A stretch of DNA of 64,000 nt, from NCBI GenBank assembly GCA_023379805.1, contig JAMCPI010000009.1, positions 1 through 64,000 of the forward strand, in the 5' to 3' direction. The position numbers and the translations under genes are program-made. This document shows, one piece after another, positions 51,935-60,705 of this stretch (position 1 is the stretch's first letter; each line of letters begins with the position of its first letter). The stretch comes from Nitrososphaerota archaeon (GTDB lineage: Archaea; Thermoproteota; Nitrososphaeria; Nitrososphaerales; JACPRH01). The notes under the pieces were generated by a model that was given only the letters and a program-made list of their open reading frames with translations, did no database searches and was not told the DNA's origin.

Positions 51935-53092
51935 ATTCTTCCATATAACTACATAGTTCTGTCCATTCTATCTGCAGTTGTAGCAGCTACACTTGCACTC
52001 TACATCTCAATTAAAAGCGCGAGACGGGATCTAGGCTGGCGTTTCTCCCTCTGGGCAATTAGCATAGTGATGATTTCTCTAGGTGATGCGTTACGGAAAA
52101 GTTCTGAAGATTACAACTTCACGCTCTTCTGGACGAAGTTCACCGTCCTTGGCGCAATAGTCTTCCTTCCAACCTTTGCAGAGTTCTGCCTAACCTTTCC
52201 GCCCAAAAAAGAGCCGTTTCGAACCAGATTTCTTTACTTCTCTATCGCAGTCAGCGTAGCCTTGGCAGCGCTTTTGCCCTCCGATATCCTCGTTCAAGGC
52301 CTTAGTCGATCTTCACTAGGTTGGCTCACTAACTTCGGCCCGGGATTAATTCTGTTCGGCCCTGCATTTGCTATAATCAGCATAGTATCCTTCGCTCAAC
52401 TTGTGAAGAAAACTCATCGAAGAGCCACCTATTATCGAACCCATGTGATTACGCTAGGCATACTGATCGCAGTTGGACTTGTGACTACACTGGTTCCGCC
52501 GATTCAGGAGCAACTGGTCGATCCGCCAATGCTCAGCATCCTGTCGCTCTCAGCCACAGCGCTGCTTGGCAGTCTTGTTCTCCGCCAAAAGTTCTTGGTG
52601 ATACCTATCGCGGAGACATCTTCTGAAACGGCGCGACGCGAATCTCTTGAGAAGAGTGGAAGCTACGTTATAATTGAAGATACGCCTAACAGATCTATTG
52701 GGTTCTTGACGGATTGCGTGATGCACGGCTCACCAGGTCTTTGCATCACCAAGATACCGCCTGAACAGGTTAGGGACGAGTTTAAATTATCAAATACGCC
52801 TATTTTCTGGCTTAGTGAACTGGATCTTCCAAACACGCTTCACCCTACAGACGTTGAAACTTTGTCATTCTACGCCAAATCATTTTATGATAATGCTAAA
52901 GATGGGGTTCTTCTGCTTCAAGGTTTAGAGTATCTGGTTGAGAAGAACGGCTTAGCAACTGTGTTGAAGCTTATGAAGCAGCTGAAAGGATTCGCTACCA
53001 AGCGTAACGGGATGCTGATAGTGTCTGTTCTGAAAGACTCGTTAGATCAAGACACGATGTCCCAGCTTAAAGCTGGGCTGACGCAGCTGTAA
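51935..53092 (+). CDS. 7TM sensor-like membrane protein with DUF835 domain
   Basis: About 385 residues if read from ATT 51935. The N-terminus has about seven membrane spans like the N-terminal region of some histidine kinases, then a C-terminal DUF835 domain (SYVIIEDTPNRSIGFLTDCV). GTG 52067 is the first ordinary start but cuts off the first span; no ATG, GTG or TTG occurs between 51890 and 52067. A GGAGG at 51921-51925 lies 9 bases before ATT 51935. No kinase domain is present. Overlap with the previous stop suggests it is in the terpenoid operon. Confidence 0.65.
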   Translation: MLPYNYIVLSILSAVVAATLALYISIKSARRDLGWRFSLWAISIVMISLGDALRKSSEDYNFTLFWTKFTVLGAIVFLPTFAEFCLTFPPKKEPFRTRFLYFSIAVSVALAALLPSDILVQGLSRSSLGWLTNFGPGLILFGPAFAIISIVSFAQLVKKTHRRATYYRTHVITLGILIAVGLVTTLVPPIQEQLVDPPMLSILSLSATALLGSLVLRQKFLVIPIAETSSETARRESLEKSGSYVIIEDTPNRSIGFLTDCVMHGSPGLCITKIPPEQVRDEFKLSNTPIFWLSELDLPNTLHPTDVETLSFYAKSFYDNAKDGVLLLQGLEYLVEKNGLATVLKLMKQLKGFATKRNGMLIVSVLKDSLDQDTMSQLKAGLTQL

Positions 53093-53204
53093 GTAACCCG
53101 AGAATAGGCTGTACACTCATCACTACAGGCACCTCATTCTCAACTGTGTTCTCAACCAAGATTGTATAAATGATTGTGTCGCCATCATTGACGGTAACTG
53201 TTGG

Positions 53205-54149
53205 GTGGATAAAGTGGAACTTGGCATTATAGGTCTTGGAAAGATGGGTGGGAATCTTTCCCTTCAGTGTGTTGATAAAGGTATTCGAGTTGTTGGAACG
53301 GCGAGACACTCTAAACCTGAACTATCAGATAAAGGGGTTAAAGTCGTCAAGAACCACGATGAGTTCGCGAACTTCTTGACGCATCCTCGCAAGATCTACC
53401 TTTCTCTTCCGGCTGGCGCCACGGTTGACAAGGTGCTGAGCGAGATTGTTCCGCATCTGGATAAGGGAGATGTTATAATGGATGGGGGAAATTCCTACTA
53501 CAAAGATTCGATGCGACGTGAAAAGGAGCTAGCGAAGCAGGGAATCTACTTCCTCGATTGCGGAACCAGCGGTGGGCTTGATGGTGCCAGGTATGGTGCC
53601 TGCTTCATGGTTGGAGGTAGAGATGAGGGGGTTCGAATAGTCGAGCCGGTTCTGAAGCGGCTCGCGGTTGAGGGCGGCTATATTCACGCTGGAGGGCCGG
53701 GAAGCGGTCATTTTGTGAAGCTGGTGCATAACGGGATTGAGTTCGGGATGCTTCAATCTATCGGTGAGGGTGTTGAGTTGATGCGTAGAAGCAACTTCGA
53801 TCTTGATTTGCAGAAGATATTTGAGAACTGGATACACGGCTCAGTCATCCGAGGTTGGCTGGTTGAGTTGATGGCTGAGGGTCTCCGTGAGGTGAAGAGT
53901 CTCGATAACGTTCCAGCTTATGTAGAGGATACAGGTGAAGTGAACTGGCTTGTTGAAGATGCGGTAGAGCAGGAGATCCCAATTCCGGCTATTACGCAGT
54001 CGGTTTTAGAGCTCTTTAAATCGAGGGGGCGGGCTGACGATACATACAGAGCAATAGCGATTATGCGCCACGGCTTCGGTGGTCACCCCTACGGGCCGGG
54101 CAAGTATATTGCGGATGAACGCAAGTCTAGCCGAGTAGGTTCTATCTAG
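53205..54149 (+). CDS. gnd: 6-phosphogluconate dehydrogenase, decarboxylating, short form
   Basis: 314 residues, the short GndA-like type. Rossmann motif GIIGLGKMGGNL, substrate loop MDGGNSYYKDSM, GTSGGLDGARYGACFMVGG and the catalytic-lysine region GSGHFVKLVHNGIEFGM. It oxidises 6-phosphogluconate to ribulose 5-phosphate. Most archaea make pentoses by other routes, so this is a notable but not unique feature. Ordinary start ATG would be here a GTG; about 110 bases separate it from the previous gene. Confidence 0.93.
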   Translation: MDKVELGIIGLGKMGGNLSLQCVDKGIRVVGTARHSKPELSDKGVKVVKNHDEFANFLTHPRKIYLSLPAGATVDKVLSEIVPHLDKGDVIMDGGNSYYKDSMRREKELAKQGIYFLDCGTSGGLDGARYGACFMVGGRDEGVRIVEPVLKRLAVEGGYIHAGGPGSGHFVKLVHNGIEFGMLQSIGEGVELMRRSNFDLDLQKIFENWIHGSVIRGWLVELMAEGLREVKSLDNVPAYVEDTGEVNWLVEDAVEQEIPIPAITQSVLELFKSRGRADDTYRAIAIMRHGFGGHPYGPGKYIADERKSSRVGSI

Positions 54150-54164
54150 ATGATGTGCAGCGAA

Positions 54165-54779
54165 CTACTCTTCAACGAGGATTATTCTGGCCGGTGCCCC
54201 GTCGCAGTTGATGCGTAGTGGGAGTCCTAGGAAGATGTATTCGCCTTCATCTACTCCAGCCAGGTTGAGGCCTTCGAAGAGAGTTAGGTTGCTGATCAGG
54301 ATGCAATGTACCTCATCGTCGTCCTCGAACTTCTTGACGCTGAGATAGTCGAAGCCTAGTGTCTTGACTCCTTTCTCGATTAGATATGTTGCTGCATCTA
54401 TCTTTACATGCGTGTAATCGCTTCTGAACTGCTTGGAGCTTTGTTCAGAATTCCTTGTTTTGAGAAGGATTATGTCTCCGCGTGTGATTGGTTTGTTCTC
54501 CAAATCTTTGCGGTGGATCTCCTTCTCGACTGCGGTGAGGTCGATTACCCGGCATCTTCCGTAGAAACTGTTGAGCGGCAGCGATGCTGCTCCTTCTCCG
54601 TTCTCTTGTATATGCATCTTGGCATCTGCGTGGGTGCCGGTGTGGCTTCCAATCGATATTAGTGACTCATTGGTCTTGTTCTCAGGTATAGACGAGTATC
54701 GTTGGATAACAGGGTTTGGGTTACCCGGGTACACAATCATGTCCTCGGTAATCATCATTGAAACATCGATGAACCTCAA
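54165..54779 (-). CDS. Metal-dependent cyclase-family hydrolase (kynurenine formamidase-like)
   Basis: 204 residues of the cyclase family. The metal motif is SIGSHTGTHADAKMH (HxGTHxD...H). Members hydrolyse formyl-kynurenine, isatin or other amides. No tryptophan-degradation genes are nearby, so the substrate is unknown. It converges with gnd, 15 bases between stops. Confidence 0.88.
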   Translation of the reverse strand: MRFIDVSMMITEDMIVYPGNPNPVIQRYSSIPENKTNESLISIGSHTGTHADAKMHIQENGEGAASLPLNSFYGRCRVIDLTAVEKEIHRKDLENKPITRGDIILLKTRNSEQSSKQFRSDYTHVKIDAATYLIEKGVKTLGFDYLSVKKFEDDDEVHCILISNLTLFEGLNLAGVDEGEYIFLGLPLRINCDGAPARIILVEE

Positions 54780-54917
54780 TCGTTGTTGTTCCCCCGTAAG
54801 TTGTTTTATGATTAAGATGTGGCTTCTAATTATTAAGCAAGTTTCATTTTGTCAAAGACTACGCGTGGGAGCCTCAACTGCGGCAGTTTTTTATCTTTCA
54901 AAGCGGCTATTACACTT

Positions 54918-55262
54918 ATGTTTACGCAATTGGCAGACAAAAGCTGCGTAGAGTATGATGAAGGAACACCTCCGTTGTCCAAAGAGAAGGCTGAGGAATA
55001 TCTTAAGCAACTGAGCGGCTGGAGGCTGATTGGGTCAACGCGTATCGAGAAGAATTACGATTTCGCTGACTTCACAGAGGCGATGAAGTTCGTTAACCGC
55101 GTAGCTGATATTGCTGAGGCGGAGGATCACCACCCTGATATTTTGATCCACAGCTGGAATAAAGTGCGGCTCACCTTGTCGACTCACGCAGTGAAGGGGC
55201 TGAGCGAGAACGACTTCATCTTAGCAGCGAAAATTGATCAGATGATAGACAAGGTTATCTAA
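54918..55262 (+). CDS. Pterin-4a-carbinolamine dehydratase
   Basis: 114 residues from ATG 54918 (a longer frame begins at 54849). It has the catalytic EDHHPDILIHSWNKVRLTLSTH motif and the entry LSKEKAEEYLKQLSGW. It dehydrates 4a-hydroxy-tetrahydropterin; in archaea it may serve molybdopterin or folate-like cofactors. Confidence 0.92.
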   Translation: MFTQLADKSCVEYDEGTPPLSKEKAEEYLKQLSGWRLIGSTRIEKNYDFADFTEAMKFVNRVADIAEAEDHHPDILIHSWNKVRLTLSTHAVKGLSENDFILAAKIDQMIDKVI

Positions 55263-55355
55263 TTCTGTAGGCCCAGTAGCAATCGCAACTTTGCCCAGAG
55301 CTGCTTCTCCAAAGATTATAAGGACATAGCGTCAAGCACTGTTGGAGCATTTTGA

Positions 55356-56783
55356 TTGACTAACGCGCCGATTCATTCGCGGGGGCTCGTTCTTTTTGGG
55401 TTAATTATGGGCCTCTTCCTTTCAGCCATTGAGATGACGGTGGTCTCAACAGCGATGCCTAAGGCTGCGGTGGAGCTAGGCGGCACCGATCTTTACAGCT
55501 GGATATTCGGTGCATACATACTGCTAGTCACTATCACGGGGCCTCTTTGGGGACGGCTCTCCGACATGTATGGGCGTAGGGCAATCTATTTGATAGGTGT
55601 AGCGGTCTTCCTCGCAGGCTCAATGCTTTCCGGCGCAGCTCAAGATATGTTTCAGCTAGTCATCTTTAGGGTGGTTCAAGGGGTCGGCGGCGGCGCTCTC
55701 CTTGTTCTTACCTTCACAATCGTCGGGGAAATTTATCAGCTCAGAGAGCGCAGCCGTGTTCAAGGATACCTTAGCTCAGTTTGGGCGATAGCAAGTATTG
55801 TTGGTCCGCCTGCTGGAGGCTTCATCGCCGAGAACATCAGTTGGCGCTGGGTGTTTTACATCAACATCCCCTTTGGTATTATGGCTTTGGTTATGGTAGC
55901 TAAGTGGCTGACCAATCAGAAGCGAGGTCCTAGTGGTGGTCTGGATCTGCCGGGGACCTTCTTCTTTACTCTCTCAACATCCTTCCTGATGATTTTCCTC
56001 ACAGAGTATTCGGATCTGAGTGGGCTGACCGAGTTCACGTTTCTGATTGTATCTGCAGTAGCGATGATTGTGTTTTTCAAGATTGAGGCATCTGCTAAAT
56101 CGCCTTTGATACCGCTTGGCCTTCTTCTGGATCGAGTGTTATCTATTGCTCTAGTGGGGAACCTGCTCTTTGGCGTAGCCTTCTTTGGTATGCTCTCCTA
56201 TGTCCCGATTCTTCTGCAGTGGCTGCTTGGTCTCCCGGCCTCAGACTCTGGGCTTCTTTTGACCCCTTCTGTACTCGGGTGGACTGTAGCTGCGGTAATT
56301 GCGAGTAGACTTTTGACCAAGATATCGTTGAAGCCGATTGTACTCACAAGTGTGGTCTTGATGTCCACAGGGCTAGTCATCATCGCGTTCTTTCACGGGA
56401 CGTTTGCGGTAGCGGCGGGAGGCCTGTTAGTGGGTGCGGGTATGGGGAGTGTAGTTACGCCGCTTCTCATTGTTGTGCAGACAATGGTTAACCCGGGGTC
56501 GTTAGGCGTTGCTACGGCGTTACTTAGCTTCATGAGAACGTTGGGTGGCACTATCGGTGTCATGTTGATGTGGGTTCCGATAAAGGCGTCTCTAGATGCA
56601 GCGGGGTTGAAGACAGTGACTATTCTAACGCCGCAGCAGATATCGATACTTTCAAGTGGCTTTCAATACGCATTCCTAATCGGCTTAGCTGCGGCATTGG
56701 TTTGCTTTCCGATTTACCTTATGCTACCAAGGCTGAACTTGAGCGAATGGGATCAAGCCCGCTCAGCTAGTACCCCTGATTGA
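55356..56783 (+). CDS. MFS drug/proton antiporter, DHA2 (14-span) family
   Basis: 475 residues, TTG start. About 14 membrane segments with motif A-like GRLSDMYGRRAIYLIG, the N-terminal motif LSAIEMTVVSTAMPKA and motif C-like GPPAGGFIAENISWRWVFYINIP. It is a proton-driven exporter of the EmrB/QacA type; substrate unknown. No regulator is adjacent on the same strand. Confidence 0.93.
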   Translation: MTNAPIHSRGLVLFGLIMGLFLSAIEMTVVSTAMPKAAVELGGTDLYSWIFGAYILLVTITGPLWGRLSDMYGRRAIYLIGVAVFLAGSMLSGAAQDMFQLVIFRVVQGVGGGALLVLTFTIVGEIYQLRERSRVQGYLSSVWAIASIVGPPAGGFIAENISWRWVFYINIPFGIMALVMVAKWLTNQKRGPSGGLDLPGTFFFTLSTSFLMIFLTEYSDLSGLTEFTFLIVSAVAMIVFFKIEASAKSPLIPLGLLLDRVLSIALVGNLLFGVAFFGMLSYVPILLQWLLGLPASDSGLLLTPSVLGWTVAAVIASRLLTKISLKPIVLTSVVLMSTGLVIIAFFHGTFAVAAGGLLVGAGMGSVVTPLLIVVQTMVNPGSLGVATALLSFMRTLGGTIGVMLMWVPIKASLDAAGLKTVTILTPQQISILSSGFQYAFLIGLAAALVCFPIYLMLPRLNLSEWDQARSASTPD

Positions 56784-56808
56784 GTGTTAAATCGCTCTGT
56801 GAGTTGGT

Positions 56809-57408
56809 TTAGAGTAGTCCGAGGAGCAGTATTACGCCTATCACTATGAAAGATATCGCGGCGATCTTCTGGACTAGTCCTGTAGAGACGAAGTGTGAGA
56901 GGCTTTTGCCGAGCGCCACGCCCGTTAAGGATGTTACTGCGAAGCTGCCTATGACGCCTAGAGCCACTGAAGCTGGGGAGCCGGATTCCACTACCAGCGC
57001 GATAACCGCTAACTGGGTCTTGTCTCCCAGCTCAGCTACGGCGACAAGTGAGAATGCCGCAACGATACCCATCTTATTTGCGGTCTTTTCTTGTCCTTTA
57101 TGCTCGTTCTCTTCTTCATCTTTTTCTTTACTCACGAGGCTGAAGAGTCCGAAGAGTATGAATATGCCCCCGGATATTCTGCCTATCAGCGCTATCGGTA
57201 TCACTGACGAGGCTGCTGTGCCGATTACTATTCCGACAAGGCTTACTGATATCTCTCCTAGGAATGATCCGAGAAAAATGCGTCCGGGTGCTCTGTATCT
57301 GGCAGCCAGCATCACGGTCATTATCTGCGTCTTGTCCCCCATCTCGGCTAGTATGATCAGGAAAAAGGCGGATGATACTGCGATGAGATCGATGCTGTTA
57401 GGCTGCAT
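56809..57408 (-). CDS. GDT1/TMEM165-family (UPF0016) cation transporter
   Basis: 199 residues with six membrane spans and two copies of the ExGDKT signature (AEMGDKTQIMTV and AELGDKTQLAVI). Members transport Mn2+ or Ca2+ in exchange for protons. Between the repeats is an acidic cytoplasmic loop (KEKDEEENEHKG). Probably manganese or calcium homeostasis. Confidence 0.92.
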   Translation of the reverse strand: MQPNSIDLIAVSSAFFLIILAEMGDKTQIMTVMLAARYRAPGRIFLGSFLGEISVSLVGIVIGTAASSVIPIALIGRISGGIFILFGLFSLVSKEKDEEENEHKGQEKTANKMGIVAAFSLVAVAELGDKTQLAVIALVVESGSPASVALGVIGSFAVTSLTGVALGKSLSHFVSTGLVQKIAAISFIVIGVILLLGLL

Positions 57409-57545
57409 CCCAGATACGGGTCAGTTCTGCAGATATTAAGCTGATAGTTTGTTACGCGAATAGTTGGAGTGTTGAAGCAGGTCTGCCATGGTTTTGATAG
57501 GTGTTCTCGGGGTGGGCGATTAGAAGTGTTGGCGCTGTGCTTTGG

Positions 57546-57791
57546 TCAGCTGGTTTTTTCTTTCTGTATCATTGCTCGGCATTCGTCTGCGTGTGGGCAC
57601 CAGTTGAAGCAGGATGAGTCTTTTAATGCTCGTGGGTATTCGCGTCCGCAGTCGTAGCATTTGCCGAAGTCTTCGTCGCTCCAGAACTCAATAGTTCCTT
57701 TGCAGTTGGGGCACTCTTCGTATTCTGGGACTGGTCGTACAACTTTTGTGACCCCTGGGCAGTATTTAGGTCGAGGCTGGTCGTCGCTCAG
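57546..57791 (-). CDS. Small cysteine-rich zinc protein
   Basis: About 81 residues ending at TGA 57546. Cysteines occur as YCPG, CPNCKG, CYDCGREYP and CFNWCPHADEC, suggesting two metal sites. The frame has no ATG, GTG or TTG before the conserved part; CTG 57791 is the most upstream plausible codon after the TGA near 57813, with GGAG about 12 bases before it. It follows the ArsR regulator on the same strand and may be its partner or target. Confidence 0.6.
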   Translation of the reverse strand: MSDDQPRPKYCPGVTKVVRPVPEYEECPNCKGTIEFWSDEDFGKCYDCGREYPRALKDSSCFNWCPHADECRAMIQKEKTS

Positions 57792-57896
57792 CTTGAAACA
57801 GGTCTCCTTTTCGGTTGATGATCAGATGCGTCTTTACCTGATTTATGCCTACTGCATATCATATTGGCGTTGTTCGTTCCTTCAGCTGTTCCCATG

Positions 57897-58238
57897 CTAG
57901 CTGTTCGCCATCTTTTTCGTCGTAGTGCAGTTGGTTTCACCGTTTTTCTTTGCGCAGTATCTGTCGAAGTGGTCTGACATTATTCGGAAGAGTGGTTCCA
58001 TAGTCTCGTGGTTGAGTGAGTAGATTCGCTCCTTCCAGTGTTGCTCTACGAAGACGAGGCCGCATCGTACTAGAGGTGTCAGGTTGTGCGAGATCATGCT
58101 TTGCTCTTGTCCTAGCGCGTTCGTGATTTCTGTGACGCTCATGTCTCGTTGCCTCAGCAGCTCTAGTATGGCGAGCCGCGTAGGGTTTGACAGTGTCAGG
58201 AAAAACAGGTTACAAGCGTCGCTTAATCCACGTTTCGT
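57897..58238 (-). CDS. ArsR-family winged-helix regulator, start unclear
   Basis: The conserved frame reads NLFFLTLSNPTRLAILELL, then MSVTEITNALGQEQSMISHNL and RIYSL, a full ArsR winged helix. ATG 58142 would drop the first helices. Upstream the frame is closed by TGA 58239-58241 without an ATG, GTG or TTG. A GTG at 58242 is one base out of frame, with GAGGTG upstream, so either a 1-base shift or a non-canonical start is present. Likely metal or redox sensing; no clear CxC metal box. Confidence 0.75.
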   Translation of the reverse strand, partial: TKRGLSDACNLFFLTLSNPTRLAILELLRQRDMSVTEITNALGQEQSMISHNLTPLVRCGLVFVEQHWKERIYSLNHETMEPLFRIMSDHFDRYCAKKNGETNCTTTKKMANS

Positions 58239-58357
58239 TCACTTAACACCTCTTCGTATGAGTGTAACATCATATGACGAGACTATCATGTGAGGTATAT
58301 ACCTTTCGCATAACAGTCCAGAAGGTTTTAAATAAAACGCAGTGTATAGTTGAAAAT

Positions 58358-58777
58358 ATGGCTTCTGAAAAGCTATTGAATCTTCTGAATCAGGCTATTT
58401 CGCAGGAACTTTCGGCTTCAATCCAGTATATGTGGCATCACGTTATGGCTATCGGGATGAGAAGTCCTGAAGTTCGAGACAAGATCCGCGACATAGCGAT
58501 TGTTGAAATGAAGCATGCTGAGAAGATTGCTGAGCGTCTCGACTATCTTGGTGGTGTCCCGTCGACAAAACCTACTCCGATAGATCTAGGCACCAATCTT
58601 GAAGAAATTATACAGAAGAACAAAGCAAAGGAAGAGGGCGCGATCAAACTCTACCGTGACATCATCAAGGTCGCGGGTGAGGAGGGGGATACTACAACCC
58701 GCCTCCTCTTCGAAGAGATACTTTCAGACGAAGAGGAGCATCACAACGATTTCGAAACGCTCCTCGAAGGCAACTAA
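58358..58777 (+). CDS. Ferritin-like/bacterioferritin-family protein
   Basis: 139 residues from ATG 58358; a TATA-like TTTTAAATAA lies at 58326-58335. Four-helix ferritin-like fold with di-iron ligands in QAISQELSASIQYMWHH, EMKHAEKIAERLDYLGG and ILSDEEEHHNDFE. It stores iron or detoxifies peroxide. Divergent from the ArsR-like gene, which may control it. Confidence 0.93.
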   Translation: MASEKLLNLLNQAISQELSASIQYMWHHVMAIGMRSPEVRDKIRDIAIVEMKHAEKIAERLDYLGGVPSTKPTPIDLGTNLEEIIQKNKAKEEGAIKLYRDIIKVAGEEGDTTTRLLFEEILSDEEEHHNDFETLLEGN

Positions 58778-58896
58778 CCTAGCATCCAATCGCGATACAA
58801 AGATATCGCATTCACGGTTCCTTTAGCAGACCGTATTTTACTTTTTAGCATTGAAAAACTGATAAGTGTCTACTTTAAAGCAGGTATGGTGTACAG

Positions 58897-59601
58897 TTGC
58901 GCAGATTAATGGTGCTTCAACATGTGGATTGTGAGCACCTGGGCGTGTTAGAAGAGCTGCTCATGCAGCGAAGCGTCGCTTACAAGTATGTGAAGCTCTT
59001 TGAAGGGGAGAGTATTCCGGATTTAGAGCCTTACTCAGGCGTGATTCTTCTCGGCGGCCCGATGAATGTGTATGAAGAGAAGGAGTACCCGTTTTTGCGG
59101 CATGAAGACCGTCTGATTAAGTCAGCTTTGAAACGCGGTACGCCGCTGTTGGGGATTTGTCTCGGCGCTCAGCTTATCGCTAAGGCGGCTGGTGCCAGAG
59201 TTTACCGCGGGCGCGAGAAGGAGATAGGGTGGTACACGCTTTATTTGACTCCTGAGGCGAGGCTGGATCGTTTGTTTCGTGGGTTTGAGGCGCAGATGAC
59301 TGTTTTTCAGTGGCATGGAGATACATTTGACGTTCCTGAGGGAGGTGTTCGCCTCGCTGGCAGCAGCCTTTTCACGAACCAAGCCTTTCTGATAGGTGCT
59401 GCGACCTACGCTTTGCAGTTTCATCTCGAGGTGTCTGCTGAGATGATTCGGGAATGGGCGGAGTGTTACCGGGATGATCTTGTATCTCTGAACGGAACTG
59501 TTGATCGCGAGGCTCTGCTGAGGGATGCGGATAGGTTGGTGGGGGCTTTGAATTTGAACGCGTCTCAGGTCTGTGAGAATTTTACGGGACTTCTAAGGTA
59601 A
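58897..59601 (+). CDS. Class I glutamine amidotransferase-like protein
   Basis: 234 residues (TTG start). Nucleophile elbow LLGICLGAQLIAKAAGA and the His/Glu of the triad in LQFHLEVS are intact; GGPMNVYEE is typical of the GMP-synthase-like GAT1 subgroup. Stand-alone members hydrolyse glutamine or related gamma-glutamyl compounds. No synthetase partner is adjacent. Confidence 0.9.
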   Translation: MRRLMVLQHVDCEHLGVLEELLMQRSVAYKYVKLFEGESIPDLEPYSGVILLGGPMNVYEEKEYPFLRHEDRLIKSALKRGTPLLGICLGAQLIAKAAGARVYRGREKEIGWYTLYLTPEARLDRLFRGFEAQMTVFQWHGDTFDVPEGGVRLAGSSLFTNQAFLIGAATYALQFHLEVSAEMIREWAECYRDDLVSLNGTVDREALLRDADRLVGALNLNASQVCENFTGLLR

Positions 59602-60044
59602 ACATACCTGGTACTTGTTTAAGCGGATTCTTCTTTCTCTTCGTGTCAGTTGATTCTATCGAGGATATTCTAAATAATAGTACGCGCTCGTGCGCCGGCA
59701 CCAGTGTTGCCGTAGTCCGAGGGGGGGAGGTTTAAAAAGCATTGAAGGAGTTGCATTGTTCCGGCTTTTGCTTGACAGGATATGCCTTAGCGGTATTCGC
59801 TGCTGGATGCAAGGCTTGCAAAGGTGTGATGATCAGGCTTGCAGGACTACTCCCCAGTGTTTTCTTCTTCTAAGATGTTGGAACTATTTGCCTGACTGCG
59901 CTGGTTTGCAGAACATGTATTATCTGCTGCTTTATGATAGGTAGATTTTGTGAAGCATTGCTCGTGTGGTTTGCGGTGGAGTTTTAGTGGGTAGCATTTA
60001 ATTTAAATGGGTTGTGTTGCATCGATTTGGTGACTCGATCTGTT
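59602..60044. other. Intergenic region, no confident gene
   Basis: 443 bases. A TATA-like TTTAAAAAG near 59731 precedes G/C-poor sequence with a GTGATGA near 59826 and CTGA near 59892, vaguely like C/D-box elements but too far apart to support a call. An open frame here is cysteine/leucine-rich and looks spurious. Confidence 0.4.
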
Positions 60045-60596
60045 ATGAGAGCATTTGTTGCGGTTGATTTGGGGAGTGAGGAGGTTCGGAGGTCTGTTCA
60101 GGAGGTTCAGCGTGTTTTGGAGCGTTCTGGGGCTGATGTTAAATCTGTTGAGCCTGAGAATCTGCATTTTACGCTTCAATTCTTAGATGAGATTAGTGAG
60201 CGTGAGGCGGATATGGTTACAGCGGCTTTGGAGGGTTTGGAGGCTTCTCGGTTCACGGTTTCCTTCAAGGGTGTTGGGTATTTTCCGAGCAGTCAGCGGA
60301 TTTCCGTGATTTGGGTTGGTGTTGACGAAGGGAGCGAGGAGTTTGTTAGTCTCGCTGAGCAGGTGTTTGAGAGACTTCTCCCGCTTAATTTTCGGCCTGA
60401 CAAAAAGTTTGTTCCTCACCTCACAATTTGTAGGGTGAAGACTGGGAGAAACAAGGATAAGCTGCTCGCAGCCGCAGATAGATATCGAGACGTCGATTTT
60501 GGAACAGACTTGGTTTCGTCTGTCAAGCTCAAGGTGAGTCAATTGACGCCTAGAGGCCCTATTTACAGTGACCGATCCTTAAAGGCACTAGCCTAA
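60045..60596 (+). CDS. thpR: RNA 2',3'-cyclic phosphodiesterase
   Basis: 183 residues from ATG 60045. Two HxT motifs of the 2H phosphoesterase fold are present: LHFTLQFL and HLTICRV. It opens 2',3'-cyclic phosphates to 2'-phosphates and is linked with archaeal tRNA processing. The CCA-adding enzyme follows on the same strand, a usual neighbour. Confidence 0.93.
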   Translation: MRAFVAVDLGSEEVRRSVQEVQRVLERSGADVKSVEPENLHFTLQFLDEISEREADMVTAALEGLEASRFTVSFKGVGYFPSSQRISVIWVGVDEGSEEFVSLAEQVFERLLPLNFRPDKKFVPHLTICRVKTGRNKDKLLAAADRYRDVDFGTDLVSSVKLKVSQLTPRGPIYSDRSLKALA

Positions 60597-60705
60597 ACAT
60601 ACGGTAGAGAGAAGACAGACGGAGACTAATTCATTTCTCAGAGACGGAACGGCTTTATTAGGGGTGCCGTATGCCTAGTATTTGGCAGGAGCCGGGCGTC
60701 TATTG

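Noticed and set aside
59820-59900. C/D box guide RNA
   Set aside because: GTGATGA and CTGA are present but about 65 bases apart with no internal D'/C' boxes seen.
59690-59944. Cysteine-rich 84-residue open frame
   Set aside because: Composition is irregular, no ribosome site, no motif; looks like chance.
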